The notes below the pieces were generated by a model. That model was not told the DNA's origin, searched no databases, and saw only the letters and a list, made by a program, of their open reading frames with translations. Both the position numbers and the translations under genes were made by a program. 64,000 bases of DNA from an uncultured Pirellulaceae bacterium (GTDB lineage: Bacteria; Planctomycetota; Planctomycetia; Pirellulales; Pirellulaceae). This document shows positions 17,481-26,278 of the stretch, in pieces. Location of the stretch: NCBI GenBank assembly GCA_937981585.1, contig CALJOA010000006.1, positions 1-64,000 of the forward strand, read 5' to 3'. Each line of letters begins with the position of its first letter. Positions within the stretch are counted from its first letter, which is position 1.

Positions 17481-19385
17481 CTACCACCACGTTAGTCGTG
17501 ATCTCACATAGTTGATTGGTTTGTGGAACAGGCTCCAGCCCAGCGATCTTTCTTCGCAGTCCAAACGCACACTACCTTTCATTCCAGGGCGAAGTCGTTC
17601 CTCTTCGTTACCGAACTCGACTTCTGCAATGAAAACGTTTTGAGCGTCGCGTGTCTCGCTGCGAGGATGGATCTTCTTGATCTCGCCTTTCAGAGGTTCG
17701 TCCTCTTGTCCGTCGATCCAGATTTTTGTGGGAAATCCGACTTTGACTTGAGCAATCTCGTCGCTGGGAATTGCGACTTCAACACGCATCGGTTTGACCG
17801 GACCGATTTCGAATAGAATCTGCCCCGTCGTCACCGAAGCCGCTTCGGCCCGTTCGAGTGAGCCACTAAGCACGATTCCATCGATCGGGCTTTTGATTTT
17901 CAAATTATCTCGCCGGTACTCCAGAATCTCTTCCTCTGAAATAAGTCGGTCAAACTCTAGCTCCGCCAGGATCGTCTTGGAAACGTTTCCTTCAGACAGC
18001 TCGATCTCTCGAGTTCTCAACGACTGCTCACGCTCAGCCGTGACGCCGTACAACTCCCAGTTGACCGTTCGCCCATCCATTTCAGCGAGAACTTGACCTG
18101 CGGAAACCAGATCGCCTGCCTCGACCAATCCGGTTTCGATCTGTCCCTCAAATGGGGCAACGGCGAACCGGCGCGAGACGGGTTCGGTGACACAGTTGCA
18201 ACGAACGCGATACGTGATCGGTAAGAACATCAACAGGACGAATCCGATAATCGCACCGAGAAGAAAAAGTTGTTTGGCGAGTGAGAGTTTTCGTTTAACG
18301 TACGATTTGGTCTTTGTCAGCGTCGTTTGTTTGATCTTGTCGACAACTCTTAGCGAACTGGCCAACGGTGGCGCGGCGGTTTCGGTAAACCTTCGAAACT
18401 GGCTTGAGGCGAGCGGACCTCGGTTGCCAGTGATGATGATGGCTCCGATCGTTACGTCGTTATCGTCAATCAACGGAAAGCTTGAAACCGATTCTGCTTG
18501 AACGGTGGCGGCAAGCTGCTTGTGAGCCTGAAGGAGGTAGTTGTTATTTCCGTCTTCTGTTGGAAAGAGCCCCGCCTGTTTTCGAGTCGCGCTTTCGACA
18601 AGTGCTTGAAGATAATCGCGGCTTGTATTGGATCCTCGGTCGAGCTTTCCGACTCCCGAGATCGCTTCCAACTGCATTCGATTCTTTTTGTACAAGCCAA
18701 TGGCAACGCTGTTACAGCCAAGCCGGTTGGCAAGCAGGTTAACAACCTCTTCGCAAGCGTCTTTGTTGGTTTCTTGATTCTCTACTTTGGCAACCAACTC
18801 GACGATCGCAGCGAGCGCTTTGACTTGCCAGTCGGCATCGGCCGAGTCGCGGCCGTTGAGCCAAAGCTGAATCGCCAACGCGACTTTTTGAGCCGTTTGG
18901 GCTGTCATCAACGCATCCTGCTGGGACTGAACCACCAAGAGCATGATTTCCGGATCGGAGTTCCTTGGGCGGATCGTCGCAAAAACGCCGAACATACCTT
19001 CCAGCGATTGTAGTGCAGCGGTTTGCACGGTGGATGACTTGGAGTATTCTTCACACTTTTCTGAGAACGCCTCAGCGAACTTGCGGCGTTCGGGAATCCG
19101 ACCGACCGTTGGTGCGGCAAGTGACGGAGTCCATAAATCCTGTTCGTTTCTGGCGAGGTAGCAAGCGCCTACGACCCCGGGGGAAGAAAGCGCCAACTGA
19201 ACGAACTTGGTCCGAATAACTTTCTCGTTGAAATTTCCCGAAACGACTTGCAAGATCTGCTGATCAACCGTTTGCCCAAGCGTCAACGGCGCTCGACCTC
19301 CCTTGTTGCCCGGTTTGAATCGCTGGTGCATCGCCAGCTTGCTAGGCGATCGCGATGTCTGTGGGGTTGGTGGGATGGTGCTCAT
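17481..19385 (-). CDS. GAF-domain HlyD-family periplasmic adaptor
   Basis: A 634-residue inner-membrane adaptor and fourth gene of the export cluster. The N-terminal half is cytoplasmic. Residues about 40-175 look like a degenerate GAF-type fold, and about 205-345 a clearer GAF domain (RLGCNSVAIGLYK, SSFPLIDDNDVTIGAIIITG). A single membrane helix (371-391) follows. The periplasmic part is a lipoyl/HlyD module (AVAPFEGQIETGLVEAGD), a short coiled hairpin, the returning half (IKSPIDGIVLSGSLE) and a beta-barrel domain. GAF domains bind small ligands or mediate dimers, so the export device may be gated from the cytoplasm. The ATG start lies 66 bases after the preceding HlyD gene. Overall architecture is confident; the ligand is unknown. 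Confidence 0.85.
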   Translation of the reverse strand: MSTIPPTPQTSRSPSKLAMHQRFKPGNKGGRAPLTLGQTVDQQILQVVSGNFNEKVIRTKFVQLALSSPGVVGACYLARNEQDLWTPSLAAPTVGRIPERRKFAEAFSEKCEEYSKSSTVQTAALQSLEGMFGVFATIRPRNSDPEIMLLVVQSQQDALMTAQTAQKVALAIQLWLNGRDSADADWQVKALAAIVELVAKVENQETNKDACEEVVNLLANRLGCNSVAIGLYKKNRMQLEAISGVGKLDRGSNTSRDYLQALVESATRKQAGLFPTEDGNNNYLLQAHKQLAATVQAESVSSFPLIDDNDVTIGAIIITGNRGPLASSQFRRFTETAAPPLASSLRVVDKIKQTTLTKTKSYVKRKLSLAKQLFLLGAIIGFVLLMFLPITYRVRCNCVTEPVSRRFAVAPFEGQIETGLVEAGDLVSAGQVLAEMDGRTVNWELYGVTAEREQSLRTREIELSEGNVSKTILAELEFDRLISEEEILEYRRDNLKIKSPIDGIVLSGSLERAEAASVTTGQILFEIGPVKPMRVEVAIPSDEIAQVKVGFPTKIWIDGQEDEPLKGEIKKIHPRSETRDAQNVFIAEVEFGNEEERLRPGMKGSVRLDCEERSLGWSLFHKPINYVRSRLTWW

Positions 19386-19451
19386 GGGTGAACTTTGTTG
19401 AAGATGGAACGTTGGCTTGGCAGTTTGAACTAAGTGAGTTGGCAGTATTAT

Positions 19452-20342
19452 TTAGCGTCGAAAATTCCTATTGGGCTCGACACCCAACGCTTCTCTAGTA
19501 AGCGACGGATCTTCATCCCAGAAACAAATAATGCCGCTTTGGATCTGCAGGTCCTTATTATCAATCTTGGCATCGAGTCGTCCCAATCCGCTATCGGGGT
19601 CAATGATGGGAGAAACATACGTGACAGTGGCCAGACGTGGTGATTTATCTTCACCGATTAGAACAGTCACCGAGTCGCCAACTTTGGTGGTTTCAAGCGT
19701 CGTTGAATCGAGGTAGAAACGGACTTTTAGTTCATCGACACGAACAACAGTTGCGTACTGCGGTTCATTGTTGGAGATGTTCTCTCCCAACTGTTTGTGC
19801 AACTCAGTTACGAATCCGTTGATCGGGCTGGTGATAATTCGGTCTTTGATCTGAGCCCGGATCCGTTCGACTTCCAGTTTGTTAAGCTTGATTTCATCCT
19901 GTGCAGTTCGCAGCTCTGCATAGGCGGTCTGATGCTCAGCTTGTTTTTGCTCGACCTCAAACTTGTTGGTGTGGCCGCCAGTGACCAAAGACTCGATCGC
20001 TTCGAGCTGTGATTTGATAAGCTCGAGTTGAGACGTCGCAGCATCTAGCCGCGCGGTGGACTCTGCCCGTGCGATGGCAATCGCCAGTGATTCTTGTAGA
20101 ACGCTCTGGTTGATGGCAGCCAGGCGATCGCCGACTCGAACACGATCGCCTTCTTTGACAAACGCTTCGGCGATGATGCCGATTTCCGGGCTAGCGGCAA
20201 CGCTTTTTTCAATCGGCTCCGTAAAGCTTTTGGTGATCTGCCCGTTGTGCAGATGTTGTTTTTGATGCAGCGGCAATTGAGCAAACGCAACGTTTGCGTG
20301 CATGGCAACGGCCATCGTGACGAGCGTAAGGTAAGTCTTCAT
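19452..20342 (-). CDS. HlyD-type periplasmic adaptor (membrane fusion protein)
   Basis: A 296-residue adaptor and third gene of the export cluster. A signal peptide (MKTYLTLVTMAVAMHANVAF, cleaved near AQLP) replaces the usual membrane helix. A lipoyl half (AEAFVKEGDRVRVGDRL) leads into a coiled-coil hairpin of about 90 residues (Glu, Gln and Lys rich), then the second lipoyl half (ITSPINGFVTELHKQLGE) and a beta-barrel segment. The C-terminus is short. I choose ATG 20342 rather than TTG 20357 because it fits the signal peptide. Adaptors of this type bridge an inner-membrane motor to a TolC channel. The gene lies 42 bases after the SecA-like gene. Confidence 0.85.
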   Translation of the reverse strand: MKTYLTLVTMAVAMHANVAFAQLPLHQKQHLHNGQITKSFTEPIEKSVAASPEIGIIAEAFVKEGDRVRVGDRLAAINQSVLQESLAIAIARAESTARLDAATSQLELIKSQLEAIESLVTGGHTNKFEVEQKQAEHQTAYAELRTAQDEIKLNKLEVERIRAQIKDRIITSPINGFVTELHKQLGENISNNEPQYATVVRVDELKVRFYLDSTTLETTKVGDSVTVLIGEDKSPRLATVTYVSPIIDPDSGLGRLDAKIDNKDLQIQSGIICFWDEDPSLTREALGVEPNRNFRR

Positions 20343-20384
20343 TGGAGAGTCAATCAAAATAGGTTTGTTTTGCGCTTTGTCTGC

Positions 20385-22325
20385 TTAGTCTTTTTCGATC
20401 GCTTCGCGAACTGAATCCATCCAGTAGTCGCGCAGAATCATGTCTTGACGTTGCTTGTAGTTGCGGGCTTCGATCGACGACTGTAGAGCCGACAGATCTT
20501 TTGAAAAGTTCCCTGCTTCCCCGTTTGTCTTGGCGCGTCGAGCAATTTGGCGGGTCAAGCTCGATTCGTTTTCGGTGAAAATGGCGTCCGTTGCTGCCGC
20601 GAAAAATTGCGCCGAACCGGGTTGCCCCTGACGTGCAGCGCGACCGACGAGCTGACGGTCAATGCGTTTGGAGCTGTTTGGGCTGACGCCAATGACGTGC
20701 AAGCCGCCGGCGGCGAGTGCTTCTTGAGGCAGTTTGATGTCGGTGCCCCGCCCCGCCATGTTGGTTGCGATGGTGATCGATCCAAGCTGGCCGGCAAGCG
20801 AAACAATTTCGGCTTCATCCTGATCCTGAACGCCGTTGAGTAGCGTTGGATCCAAGCCCTTGGCGATCAGGGCTTCTTGGACTTCGATACTCTCGCGAAT
20901 CGTTTTGGTTCCAACCAGCACCGGTTGACCTGTAACGTGTCGGTTGCAAACGTCATCGGCGATCGCAGAGAGTTTTGATTCCAAGTCGGCAAAAAATCGA
21001 GTTTGCAGGATTCTTCGTTGGCTCTTTTTGTTGGTTGGAATCGCAATAATGGGACATTTGTAAACCGTTTCAAATTCTTTGCTTACCGAAAGCGCCGTTC
21101 CGGTCAGGCCTGCGAGCTGATCATACATCTGCAGATAGCGTTGACGTGTGATCTGAGTCGTTGACTCACGGCCAGGCTGAATCGGAAGGTTCTCTTTAGC
21201 TTCGACGGCTTGGTGCAATCCGTCTTGCCAGCTTCTATCCGGCAGAATGCGCCCCGTGTATTGATCAACGATTTGGACACTGTCATCGACGACAACATAG
21301 TCGATGTCTCGCTGGAAAATCCTTTCCGCTCGTACGGCGTTGCTGATGTAGATTCGCCACGGACGAGAGAGATTCAGATCTTTCTTGTCAGCGATTTCGT
21401 CATGAGCCAACTGGTTCGCTTCGTCGGTGACTTCTATTCTCTTGGCTGGAAACTCGATCGTATACTCGACGCCTTCCACGAATTTCGAAGCGATTTTTTT
21501 GGCGATAAGATAAGGAGTCGGGTCTTCGTAGTCTTTGGTTGGCAAGCTGATGACCAACGGCGTCATCGCTTCATCGATCATCACACTGTCGGCTTCGTCG
21601 ATCAGGGCAACGTGGTGATCGAGCGGCTGGATCAGTTTACGATATGGGTCCAAACCTCGAATTCGATTGAGTGTTCTGGTACCCAGCTCCGTCTGACGGT
21701 TGTCCCGCAAATACATTTGATCGCGCAGATAGTCGAATCCGTACTGATAACCCGGGCCATAAACGACTTGTTTTCGATAAACCGACCGACTGACGTTTTC
21801 ATTGCTTTCTTCTGGCAACAGTCCACTGCTGATGCCAAGTAAGTCGAACGTATCAGTAAGTTCTTCGAGGTCGCGCCGGGCGAGGTAGGTATTGGTAGTG
21901 CCGACATGAACCGAGGGCGCGTTGAGGGTTTTGATGGCGGCGATTGCTCCGGTGACGACGGTTTTGCCTTCGCCGGTTTGCATTTCAACCACATTGCCTG
22001 CTGCTCCAGCAGCAATCGCCAGAAGTTGCACGTCGTAAAGACGAAAACCTTTGGTGCGATAGATCGCCTCGGCTACGATTCCACAGAACTGGGGTGTTAA
22101 ACTCGGATCTTGCGATTCGGCCGCCAGCTCTCGGAGCCGGTCGGCTTGGGATAGTAGTTCGGCGTCTGTAAGCTTCCCAGTTTCGGATTCCGATTTACGG
22201 ATTTGCTTTGGCCAAGTTCGAAACGAACCCGCGCCACTACCACGAAGCTGGGCAAGCCGTTGGCGCAACCCACTGCGTCGATCTGTTGCGCTGCGTGTTG
22301 GAAGGGCTTGGGTTTGCGTTGTCAC
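20385..22325 (-). CDS. SecA-like ATPase lacking the C-terminal translocation domains
   Basis: Second gene of the export cluster, a SecA-family motor of about 646 residues (housekeeping SecA is usually 830-1000). Numbering from TTG 22331, Walker A is QTGEGKT (118-124) and Walker B is DEADSVMIDEA (245-255). The preprotein-crosslinking part ends in ILPDRSWQDGLHQAVEAKE (362-380). NBD2 has AGRGTDIKLP (526-535) and GRAARQGQPGS (563-573). The protein ends just after IEARNYKQRQD, the start of the helical scaffold, so the helical wing, two-helix finger and zinc SEC-C tail are absent. GAGGA lies 6 bases before GTG 22325, favouring that start. ATPase motifs look intact. A housekeeping SecA must be elsewhere in the genome. 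Confidence 0.88.
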   Translation of the reverse strand: MTTQTQALPTRSATDRRSGLRQRLAQLRGSGAGSFRTWPKQIRKSESETGKLTDAELLSQADRLRELAAESQDPSLTPQFCGIVAEAIYRTKGFRLYDVQLLAIAAGAAGNVVEMQTGEGKTVVTGAIAAIKTLNAPSVHVGTTNTYLARRDLEELTDTFDLLGISSGLLPEESNENVSRSVYRKQVVYGPGYQYGFDYLRDQMYLRDNRQTELGTRTLNRIRGLDPYRKLIQPLDHHVALIDEADSVMIDEAMTPLVISLPTKDYEDPTPYLIAKKIASKFVEGVEYTIEFPAKRIEVTDEANQLAHDEIADKKDLNLSRPWRIYISNAVRAERIFQRDIDYVVVDDSVQIVDQYTGRILPDRSWQDGLHQAVEAKENLPIQPGRESTTQITRQRYLQMYDQLAGLTGTALSVSKEFETVYKCPIIAIPTNKKSQRRILQTRFFADLESKLSAIADDVCNRHVTGQPVLVGTKTIRESIEVQEALIAKGLDPTLLNGVQDQDEAEIVSLAGQLGSITIATNMAGRGTDIKLPQEALAAGGLHVIGVSPNSSKRIDRQLVGRAARQGQPGSAQFFAAATDAIFTENESSLTRQIARRAKTNGEAGNFSKDLSALQSSIEARNYKQRQDMILRDYWMDSVREAIEKD

Positions 22326-22382
22326 TTTCAATCCTCGGGCATCAAAATCACGGGATCAGAATTGGCTTTTGATTCTCCAGTT

Positions 22383-24395
22383 CTATTTCCCAAAATAGTT
22401 GAGGTTGTCGTTGCCCTGAGGAGTGGCTGATGGGATGAAATGTTCTGAAACCGGATCGACCGGCAGGGAATTAACAGGCATAGTGGGAACAGAGTCAGTT
22501 GGCACGAACCCGTTGGCTGGTGCAGAAGCACCCGACTCGATCGGAGTCGCTTGGGTGGGTAGCTCCGACTCAACAAAACCTTGGTTGACAAAGTCCTGCT
22601 GCACGGTGCCTTCGTGAATAACGCCTTCATCAACGAATCCTTGGCTGCCTATCGCATCGGTTGATGGCCCCGACTTGTCGAGGTCGATCGTCTTGCAGCC
22701 GTTCTCACAGCCGATGTTTACGTTGACGTTTTCAGATTGCAGCAGCGTACCATTGGCACGCTTGAGGTTGATCATCGCCAAGTTGTAGGTCAGAACCGAA
22801 GTCATGTAGTCCCGCTCGCTGGCGGTGACGCGCTCTTGGGCTCGGAGTAATGACTCCAGATTCAAGGCTGCCGTTCCGTTTCCGTCGACCATCCGCATCC
22901 AGCGCTGTTCGATCGTGTTGGCTTCCGCTTCAGCTGCTGCGAGGGCTCGGCTTTTGGCACCAATTTCCAGATATGATGTATTGAGCTCTCGCACGGCTAT
23001 GTCGACTTCCGTCCGGACCGCCTCCAAGGCTCTGGCATATTCATCTTGCAGCCGTGCCAGTTCGTGTTGCCGACGGCAAAGTCTGGCTTTGGCTAGACGA
23101 TTTCCAACCGGCATCTCGTACTGAATACCTACAGAATAGCTCGGCCGTCCATTGGAAAACTGATCGGTGAACACACCGCCAAAGTCGTTGTCGCCCCGAA
23201 GTCCGTTGGCATATCCTTGGGTGACCAAGTTCAAAGCAGGCAATAGTTCGTGCTTCGCAATGCCCAATCTGGTTGACCCTGATTTGACTTGTTGAACAGC
23301 CGCCATGATCTCTGGGCGGTTCTGGATCGCTTTCTGAAGTTCGGACTGCAGGTCGGTTGAGTATTGATAGACTGTCGGAGTTTCCGCCGGAATAAGTTCG
23401 GCAAGATCGGAATTTGCCAACTCAGGAGCATTGATCAAGCCTCGAAGCCGAGTCTCGGCGTTGGTTACTGCTGTACGTGCGCGAATCAGATCAGCTCGTC
23501 GATTCTCAAGAGCACTTGAAGCCGTAATTAACTGGGTGCGTTGAGTGTCAACTCGCTGTCGAGCATCAAGTGTCTTGTAGATTTTTTCGGTCTTCAGGAA
23601 CAAACGCATTTGATGTGCTAACGCGGCTCGTTCCAAATACAGGGCCCAATACCCACGAGTTACTTCGAGGAGTTCATTTTGAAGCGTCGCCATGAACTCG
23701 TGCTCTGCTACTTCGGCGTCGACTCTGGCAAGAAACACTAGGCTGTTGTTGTAGGCTGCACCCCGACCGCGTAGCAGTGGATGTGTGTAGGAGACAGTAA
23801 ACTGGCCGGTGGCTTGGCGATCCGGAACCAGAAAGATCGAGTTGTTATCCTGCCAGCCAAACCTTTGAGAGATATCAAGAATTCCACCGTAACGAGTTAG
23901 TCGCCTGATACCCCCGGTACCCTGGAAAACCAAGTCGTTGAATCGAGATGCGGTTCCACCCGCGGTAAGCGTATTACCAATCGGCTCACTGGTATCGTTC
24001 CAAGCCGAATTCAAGTAACGAACCCAGTCGAAACTTGAATCAGCTTCTTGAATTGCTGTTTCACGGATCAACGGATCGCGTTTGGCAATCTTGATTTGGT
24101 TGGAGTGCTTGAGCGCCAAGTACAACAGTGAGTGAATGTCGGCTTCCAATGGCTGTTGAGAACGCAGCGAGTTGGTTACGTGCTGATCCCACCACGATGC
24201 TACCAGCTCCCTCTGGGAAGAAGCTGATGCTGCATCGAGCTTTTCAAAGACGGACGTGGCACTAAATTGTTTGAACTCGTCCTGTTGGGCTTCAGCAACT
24301 CCAAACAATGCGGTCGAGATGATGACTAATACGCTGATTCCAATCCAAGTTGACAAATGTGCCGGTCGAACACAATTAGCGGGAGATAAGGTCAT
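22383..24395 (-). CDS. TolC-family outer-membrane efflux/secretion channel
   Basis: First gene of the export cluster. A 670-residue outer-membrane factor with a signal peptide (cleaved about residue 36, VAEAQQ), an N-terminal extension, and two OEP-type helical-hairpin repeats: the first about 165-335, with KTLDARQRVDTQRTQL, and the second about 345-540, with RPEIMAAVQQVKSG and a long coiled stretch. A planctomycete-style C-terminal tail of about 115 residues is rich in Pro, Gln and Val and carries GFVDEG/GFVES-like repeats and two close Cys. TolC trimers form the exit duct of type I and RND systems. The gene precedes the SecA-like gene by 51 bases. Confidence 0.9.
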   Translation of the reverse strand: MTLSPANCVRPAHLSTWIGISVLVIISTALFGVAEAQQDEFKQFSATSVFEKLDAASASSQRELVASWWDQHVTNSLRSQQPLEADIHSLLYLALKHSNQIKIAKRDPLIRETAIQEADSSFDWVRYLNSAWNDTSEPIGNTLTAGGTASRFNDLVFQGTGGIRRLTRYGGILDISQRFGWQDNNSIFLVPDRQATGQFTVSYTHPLLRGRGAAYNNSLVFLARVDAEVAEHEFMATLQNELLEVTRGYWALYLERAALAHQMRLFLKTEKIYKTLDARQRVDTQRTQLITASSALENRRADLIRARTAVTNAETRLRGLINAPELANSDLAELIPAETPTVYQYSTDLQSELQKAIQNRPEIMAAVQQVKSGSTRLGIAKHELLPALNLVTQGYANGLRGDNDFGGVFTDQFSNGRPSYSVGIQYEMPVGNRLAKARLCRRQHELARLQDEYARALEAVRTEVDIAVRELNTSYLEIGAKSRALAAAEAEANTIEQRWMRMVDGNGTAALNLESLLRAQERVTASERDYMTSVLTYNLAMINLKRANGTLLQSENVNVNIGCENGCKTIDLDKSGPSTDAIGSQGFVDEGVIHEGTVQQDFVNQGFVESELPTQATPIESGASAPANGFVPTDSVPTMPVNSLPVDPVSEHFIPSATPQGNDNLNYFGK

Positions 24396-25042
24396 TACTT
24401 TTTCTCGGGTGATGAGGTGATTGGGGATTGCAGGACCTAGAAAAGCGGCTTACGAAGAGGAGATTCGACATAATCCGCCCATTCGCAAAACAAAGAATTT
24501 GGTGGCCCGAATAACCGTTACAACTCGTGCGTGTCCAGGAATGGATACTCGCTAGTATCTGCAGGTTGATTTTCGCCGGCATCGAAAGGCGAGATCGAAA
24601 TCTACAGGTTGGAGAAGATTTGCTGGCTGCATGTCCGCAAACTCCCCGGTTCTTACAGCGCGGCTCCCCAAACGATGGCAAGAACCAGTTTGACGCAAGC
24701 TGTTTTCGAAAGCGAAATCCAATGCAATCACAACGGATTATCGTAGGCCACCGCCCTGGAGGCCGAAGAAAGCGAATACCGACTCGCCGCCGTCTGGTCA
24801 TAGCCTGCGTTTCCGTTTGGTACCCGGAACTGGGCCAATCGGTCCGGCTGTTTGCCACTAACAGAATTCGATAGTCCCAGAATAGCTCAATAAGCGTGAG
24901 TATTGCTCGGCTCGATGAAAGCGATTGTCGTTTGAAGTAGCGCAATTTGGAGTAACGCAATCCACGTGACCGTGGTAGATTTTGGGGCTCATTGTTCTGC
25001 GTCGCCAAATCACCGGCGGCTTGTGAAGTGATTGAAATTCGA
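24396..25042. other. Long divergent intergenic region upstream of the export operon
   Basis: About 650 bases between the TolC-like gene (minus) and the VanZ-like gene (plus). A long minus-strand frame of 241 codons spans it, but its product is rich in Arg and Ser and has no domain or signal, and it overlaps both neighbours, so I treat it as non-coding. The region probably holds the promoters of the operon. I see no convincing promoter consensus, hairpin or repeat in it. Confidence 0.5.
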
Positions 25043-25633
25043 ATGCTAGATACTTTTAAACGCCCTTCTCTTCTGATTCTTGCTGTGTCGACTGCAGCCA
25101 CCTGGATCGTTGGTCTCCTTGCTCCGGACTCTTGGTCGGCCAGCTGCGTTGCGATTTGTTGGATCTGTTTCGGCCTGTATGTTCTCTATCGACTGGTTCG
25201 AAACGGGCAGATTTGGATCGCAGCGCTACCGGTTTTCTTTGTCTTGGCGATTGGCATTGGAATCTCGTTGCCGCTCGACACCCTCAACGACTTGCTCAGG
25301 CCAGCCAACGAGATGATCTCGCGCTGGAACTTGCCAATGTCGGCAGGCAAGTACGGACATGTTTTTTGCTTTGCCATGCTGACGTTGTTTGCCTTGGCGA
25401 TTCGCCGAAAGTTAACGGCCAGTCCCGGGGAGTTGGTGCTGTTTGTATTTCTACTGGCGGTCGCGACTGAGGGATTTCAGTTATTCGTTCCACGCAGGAC
25501 GACCCAGTTTTTCGATTTGCTGTTGGATTTGGTTGGCGCTTTGATTGGGTTTGGGATCTTTTTGATTTACAAATTGGTTTACGCTGATCGAATGGAAACG
25601 AAGAGTCTTGAGAAAGAGATTCAGGCGGATTAA
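25043..25633 (+). CDS. VanZ-family membrane protein
   Basis: A 196-residue polytopic membrane protein with about five helices. The VanZ fold is indicated by SAGKYGHVFCFAMLTLFAL, then TEGFQLFVPRRTTQFFDLLLD (shortened motif TE..Q...P.R....D) and the closing DLVGALIGFG helix. Some VanZ proteins lower susceptibility to teicoplanin, but most members have no known function. ATG 25043 gives a normal N-terminus (MLDTFKRPSLL); an ATG-less upstream extension exists in frame. It has no visible operon partner. Confidence 0.8.
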   Translation: MLDTFKRPSLLILAVSTAATWIVGLLAPDSWSASCVAICWICFGLYVLYRLVRNGQIWIAALPVFFVLAIGIGISLPLDTLNDLLRPANEMISRWNLPMSAGKYGHVFCFAMLTLFALAIRRKLTASPGELVLFVFLLAVATEGFQLFVPRRTTQFFDLLLDLVGALIGFGIFLIYKLVYADRMETKSLEKEIQAD

Positions 25634-25676
25634 TGGGCGATGCAATGATGGTGATGCAGTAATGCGTGAGCATGAA

Positions 25677-25741
25677 AACCCGACGCGTTAGCGAGGGAGG
25701 AGCTGGAATTGAGTTCGCCTTCACTAACGCGTCGGGTTACC
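25677..25741. repeat. Palindromic intergenic repeat, family A (copy 3)
   Basis: Arms AACCCGACGCGTTAGCGAGG (from 25677) and CTAACGCGTCGGGTT (to about 25738) form an imperfect palindrome. The left 45 bases match 8849-8894 with one difference. It lies between the converging VanZ-like and TspO genes. Confidence 0.8.
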
Positions 25742-25762
25742 ATTTCTACCCTGTTAACATTT

Positions 25763-26278
25763 CTACCGATTCAGCGACCAGATAGCGAAGTTCAAAACGC
25801 TCGCAAAACTTACCCAGCCCAGGTAGGGCAACAGCAGTCCGGCAGCCAACTTGGAATGTTGAGCAAACAGACTGGCCGTGATTGCGATTGCAAGCCAGAG
25901 TAAAACGATTTCGACCAACGCGAACCCCGGTTGCTGGCATCCAAAGAAGAGAACCGACCAGCCGACGTTCAGGGCAAGCTGAATGCCGAACCACGACAAG
26001 GCGAGTCGGCTGTTTCGAAAGCCCGATTTTCGCCAGACCAGCCAAGCCGCAACGGCCATCATGGCAAACAACGTTGTCCAGACTGGAGCGAATACCCAGT
26101 TCGGCGGATTCCAAGTCGGCTTTTGGAGGTTGGCAAACCAGTCAGCCAGTTGGGGAGTCGTGGCTGCGCTGCCGATTGCGGCACAAGAAAAGCAGATAGC
26201 GACAGAAATGACTAAGCCAACGATCTGCATCGCAGTCGTCGGGGCCAGCGTTTGCTGAGTTGTTTCCGATTGGTTCAT
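25763..26278 (-). CDS. TspO/MBR family protein
   Basis: A 171-residue five-helix membrane protein of the translocator/benzodiazepine-receptor-like family, which binds porphyrins and modulates tetrapyrrole or stress physiology in bacteria. The conserved W-x-P-P motif appears as KPTWNPPNWVFAPVWTTLF. ALNVGWSVLFFG and the aromatic closing helix LGWVSFASVLNFAIW are also typical. Its ATG overlaps the stop codon of the upstream DUF420 gene (ATGA), so the two are translationally coupled. Confidence 0.92.
   Translation of the reverse strand: MNQSETTQQTLAPTTAMQIVGLVISVAICFSCAAIGSAATTPQLADWFANLQKPTWNPPNWVFAPVWTTLFAMMAVAAWLVWRKSGFRNSRLALSWFGIQLALNVGWSVLFFGCQQPGFALVEIVLLWLAIAITASLFAQHSKLAAGLLLPYLGWVSFASVLNFAIWSLNR

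Noticed and set aside
17205-17515. Frames translating the heptamer array (MWNVECG-type repeats) on both strands.
   Set aside because: A 7-base repeat is open in several frames by construction; the products are simple repeats.
20385-22325. The SecA-like gene as the housekeeping secA.
   Set aside because: It is too short, ends before the finger and wing domains, and sits in an operon of export adaptors.
24376-25101. A 241-codon minus-strand frame upstream of the TolC-like gene.
   Set aside because: It overlaps both the TolC and VanZ genes, is Arg/Ser-rich without domains, and has no plausible ribosome site.
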